Shown here one piece after another: positions 61,898-64,000 of a DNA stretch of 64,000 bases. A program made the translations under genes and the position numbers. Source of the stretch: Paracoccus denitrificans (GTDB lineage: Bacteria > Pseudomonadota > Alphaproteobacteria > Rhodobacterales > Rhodobacteraceae); the NCBI RefSeq assembly GCF_900100045.1, contig NZ_FNEA01000012.1:62001-126000 (forward strand). The letters run 5' to 3'. Numbering within the stretch: position 1 is the first letter of the stretch; every line of letters begins with the position of its first letter. The notes under the pieces are model-generated. The model did no database searches. It was not told where the DNA came from and saw only the letters and a list, made by a program, of their open reading frames with translations.

Positions 61898-62905
61898 TCA
61901 GCCTGCATTTCCTGTTTCGTGCTTCGTTCGCCGTGCGTTCTGCGCCTCTCTGGCCTTCGCGCGCATGTCGGCTTTGCGGCTGTAGTGGCGCGCCATTTGC
62001 TCGCTCGAATGGCCCGTTATAGCCATAACATGCTCGATGCTCATGCCCGGCAGGCTGGCAATTTCAGCGGCGGCGGAATGGCGCAGAGCATGTATGTCCC
62101 AAGCCATGGCGTCGATCTTGACCCGCACCTCCGTCACCAGCTTGTGGGCGAACGAGTAGCTGCACGGCCGGCCGTTTGGCTGCGCTATGATCGTGTCGCC
62201 CTGCCGGGGCGTCTGTTCGAGTATAGCGGCCAGCTCATCGGTGAACGGCACGAAGATTCCGGCCCCGGTCTTTTGCTGCCGAACCCAGATCCCGCCGTCC
62301 TCAATATCGTCCCACCGCATCTTCAGCACGTCCCCGATTCGCTGTCCTGTCCCCAGCAGCATCTCGAAGATGAGCAAGGGCAGGGGCGCGGCCTCCCCTC
62401 TGAACGCCTTGATCTTGGTATCCGGCCAAGGCTCGCGCGGTGGGCGCAGGCCCTTGAGCTTTTCGACCCCCTCGGCCGGGTTGCGGTCCAGCCAGCCGAT
62501 CCGAACGCCATGCGCCAGCAGCGTGGATAGGGTGCCGATCTTGCGGTTGGCATCGGTCGGCGTGTCTCGCAGCGCGTCCCGCATCTCGTAGATATGGGCG
62601 GTGCGCAGCGTGGCCGGATCGATGTGACCCGCAACCTCTTCGAGATAGCCGAAATGCCGACGATAGGATTTCTTGGTGTTCTGAGCGAGCGCGGGCCAGC
62701 GTTCGGATTCCATGTATTTCTGGATCAGGCCCTTGATTGTGCGCTTCGGGGCAGGCGGCCGGCCGCGCATCAGCAGGGCATATTCCGCGGCAAACTCCGC
62801 TGTCCCAGGGGCAGCATACATCCGCTGGGTCTTGCCCCAACGGCAGAAGTAGAGATAGCCCCGCTTCCCCTTTGCATAGACATATGCCGGCAAAGACCGC
62901 TTCAC
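61898..62905 (-). CDS. Tyrosine recombinase (phage integrase)
   Basis: The product has about 335 residues. An N-terminal arm/SAM-like region (RTIKGLIQKYMESERWPALAQNTKKSYRRHFGYL) is followed by the catalytic domain with Arg189 (LGTGQRIGDVLKMRW), H272-x-x-R275 (DIHALRHSAA), GHSS and the nucleophile Tyr308 (MARHYSRKAD). I start at the GTG at 62905 (GTGA overlap with the upstream gene, GGAG nine bases before); a TTG at 62920 would add five residues. It faces the ctrA junction, as integrases usually face their attachment site. Confidence 0.92.
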   Translation of the reverse strand: MKRSLPAYVYAKGKRGYLYFCRWGKTQRMYAAPGTAEFAAEYALLMRGRPPAPKRTIKGLIQKYMESERWPALAQNTKKSYRRHFGYLEEVAGHIDPATLRTAHIYEMRDALRDTPTDANRKIGTLSTLLAHGVRIGWLDRNPAEGVEKLKGLRPPREPWPDTKIKAFRGEAAPLPLLIFEMLLGTGQRIGDVLKMRWDDIEDGGIWVRQQKTGAGIFVPFTDELAAILEQTPRQGDTIIAQPNGRPCSYSFAHKLVTEVRVKIDAMAWDIHALRHSAAAEIASLPGMSIEHVMAITGHSSEQMARHYSRKADMRAKAREAQNARRTKHETGNAG

Positions 62906-63066
62906 TTCTTGCGGCTCCAATTGATCAGGTCAGCGGGCAGGGCATCCTTCGGCGTCTCGAATATCAGTTCGATCTTGTCGCCCTCGGCCTTGGCGCCGGC
63001 CACGATATAGCCGGCTTCCTTGCTGGCGATCAGCATGCGCTTGAGCGTGGTTTCCGGCCTCCCCAT
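62902..63066 (-). CDS. Small protein coupled to the integrase
   Basis: The 54-residue frame reads MGRPETTLKRMLIASKEAGY, then IVAGAKAEGDKIELIFETPKD and ends NWSRKK. It overlaps the integrase start, which suggests translational coupling. It has no excisionase-type helix-turn-helix that I can recognise; small proteins in this position are common in alphaproteobacterial prophages. Function unknown. Confidence 0.68.
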   Translation of the reverse strand: MGRPETTLKRMLIASKEAGYIVAGAKAEGDKIELIFETPKDALPADLINWSRKK

Positions 63067-63213
63067 CTACGCCTCCCTCTGTGCGGTGCGATATGCACCG
63101 GCCCTTCCGCAGATCGGCACGTTCCTTGACGCCTCGGCGTTTCAGGCTCCGGTGAGCAACGCCCTTGCTGCCCCGCAATTCTCCATTTCCCCGCTTTCCA
63201 CGAGGTTCCGCTG

Positions 63214-64000
63214 ATGGCGCTAAATCCCTCGATCATCCTTTCCGGCCAGCCTGCCGATATTCTCGGGGCCATGCACCAAGGCAACGCCCTCGCGCAGCAG
63301 GTGAACCAGCAGCAGCATCAGAACGCACTGCGCGGCTTCCTTGGCGACAATGCCGAGGCGCTGATGCAGGGCGACCAGAACGCGCTGGCGCAGTATGCGC
63401 GGCTGGACCCGACCGCCGCCTTCGACATGATGGGCCGCCAGCAGGACCGTGCGTGGCGCGAGGACGAACGGCGGTATCAGCGTGGTCGCGATGCCGAGCT
63501 GGACCAACGCGCCGCCAAGCTGGACGCTCGCGGCGATCAGGAATGGCAGATGAAGCTGGACGAGTATGCTCGCGGTCTGTCGGCGCAGGAACGCGAGGCG
63601 CAGGCGAAGCAGATCGAGGACGCGGTGAAAGTCGGCCTTGCCGCGCAGTCGCCGCAGGAATGGGACGCGCTGGTGCAATCGGTCGGCGCCCCCGATCTGG
63701 TCGGGCAGTTCGAGAACCGGCAGGCGCTGGCAAACCGCTACATGGAAGTGTCGGCTATCCTCAAGGGGCAGGCGGGTCCGTCGCCGCTTTCCAATCCTGG
63801 AAAGGTTCAGGCCGATATCAACGCCGGCCTTCTGCCGCCTGACACGCCGTTGCAGGGCGGCGGGCAGCGCATCAACGTGTCAACGGGAACCGTTCCGCAG
63901 GGTTATCGGAACGTTTATGACGAGAACGGCAACCTCGTCAGTCAGGAACCGATCCCCGGCGGCCCCGCCGACACGTCGCGGCAAGATGCTGCGCGGGAGG
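63214..64000 (+). CDS. Long Gln/Ala-rich coiled-coil-like protein, probable phage gene (cut by window end)
   Basis: The frame is open from the ATG at 63214 (GAGG eight bases upstream) to the window end, giving 262 residues without a stop. It has no signal peptide. Residues 20-150 are Gln/Ala/Arg/Glu-rich and predicted helical (GRQQDRAWREDERRYQRGRD; AQEREAQAKQIEDAV), followed by a Pro/Gly-rich part. This pattern is seen in virion or DNA-ejection proteins of tailed phages, but there is no decisive motif. It is divergent from the integrase module. Confidence 0.6.
   Translation, partial: MALNPSIILSGQPADILGAMHQGNALAQQVNQQQHQNALRGFLGDNAEALMQGDQNALAQYARLDPTAAFDMMGRQQDRAWREDERRYQRGRDAELDQRAAKLDARGDQEWQMKLDEYARGLSAQEREAQAKQIEDAVKVGLAAQSPQEWDALVQSVGAPDLVGQFENRQALANRYMEVSAILKGQAGPSPLSNPGKVQADINAGLLPPDTPLQGGGQRINVSTGTVPQGYRNVYDENGNLVSQEPIPGGPADTSRQDAARE

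Larger units (their letters stand above)
61849..64000. mobile_element. Left end of an integrative element (prophage or island) inserted in ctrA
   Basis: The element begins within a few bases of 61849-61858, where ctrA homology stops. It contains an outward-facing tyrosine integrase, a small coupled gene, and a large gene running off the window. AT content rises sharply at the junction (61850-61890). The other end and the attachment-site repeat are outside the window, so its size and mobility cannot be judged. Confidence 0.8.

Noticed and set aside
63020..63214. A 64-codon plus-strand frame ending at the start of the phage-like gene
   Set aside because: It overlaps the small integrase-coupled gene antisense and has no ribosome site or recognisable motif; kept out though the TGATG overlap was noted.
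1..64000. CRISPR arrays, tRNA or rRNA genes
   Set aside because: I saw no regularly spaced direct repeats with spacers and no tRNA-like arm sequences; reading by eye could miss a degenerate tRNA.

Overview
The window is high-GC alphaproteobacterial DNA and looks like a Paracoccus chromosome (P. denitrificans / P. pantotrophus type). The indicators are a Kelly-Friedrich sulfur-oxidation (sox) cluster in the Paracoccus order, the Rhodobacterales block dusB-ntrB-ntrC-ntrY-ntrX-trkA-trkH-hfq-hflX, a DUF1153/SciP-like gene next to ctrA, and a consensus FNR box. Identifications rest on reading the translated sequence; no database search was run.

Layout. 1-9.9 kb: soxVWXYZABC(D) on the minus strand, divergent from soxS-soxR-soxT on the plus strand, with AT-rich palindromes at the two expected SoxR operator positions. 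10.3-15.9 kb: pyruvate carboxylase, tadA, rluB with a repetitive basic tail, and hemP. 16.1-19.2 kb: zinc uptake (znuA divergent from zur-znuC-znuB, with two facing Zur boxes). 19.4-23.7 kb: a small exported protein and a yjbF/yjbH-type envelope cluster with a third lipoprotein. 23.8-37.8 kb: sdaA, then the nitrogen-regulation, potassium-uptake and hfq-hflX block. 38.2-50.6 kb: a DctPQM TRAP transporter and a catabolic cluster (class I fumarase/mesaconase, LysR regulator, methyltransferase, orphan permease, VOC protein, acyl-CoA dehydrogenase with an in-frame amber codon, CoA-transferase, HTD2/MaoC-type hydratase, CitE-type lyase). I read this as a C5 branched dicarboxylate pathway (itaconate, mesaconate, citramalate to acetyl-CoA and pyruvate). 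A 19-bp AT-rich motif is shared upstream of dctP and of the acyl-CoA dehydrogenase. 50.9-54.8 kb: a sulfonate-type ABC importer with a flavin-dependent monooxygenase. 55-60.8 kb: a small FNR-box gene, a CaiB-type CoA-transferase, rplU-rpmA, an acetyltransferase, a lipoprotein, sufE and mnmA. 60.9-64 kb: a DUF1153 gene and ctrA, whose 3' end is cut off by an integrative element (integrase, a small coupled gene, and the start of a long coiled-coil-like gene that runs off the window).

The most notable points are the loss of the CtrA recognition helix at the junction with the integrative element, the C5-dicarboxylate cluster with its shared operator motif and a single nonsense codon, a palindromic repeat family (two copies) of which one carries a perfect CtrA-type box, and NtrC and NtrX proteins that both lack the GAFTGA loop.
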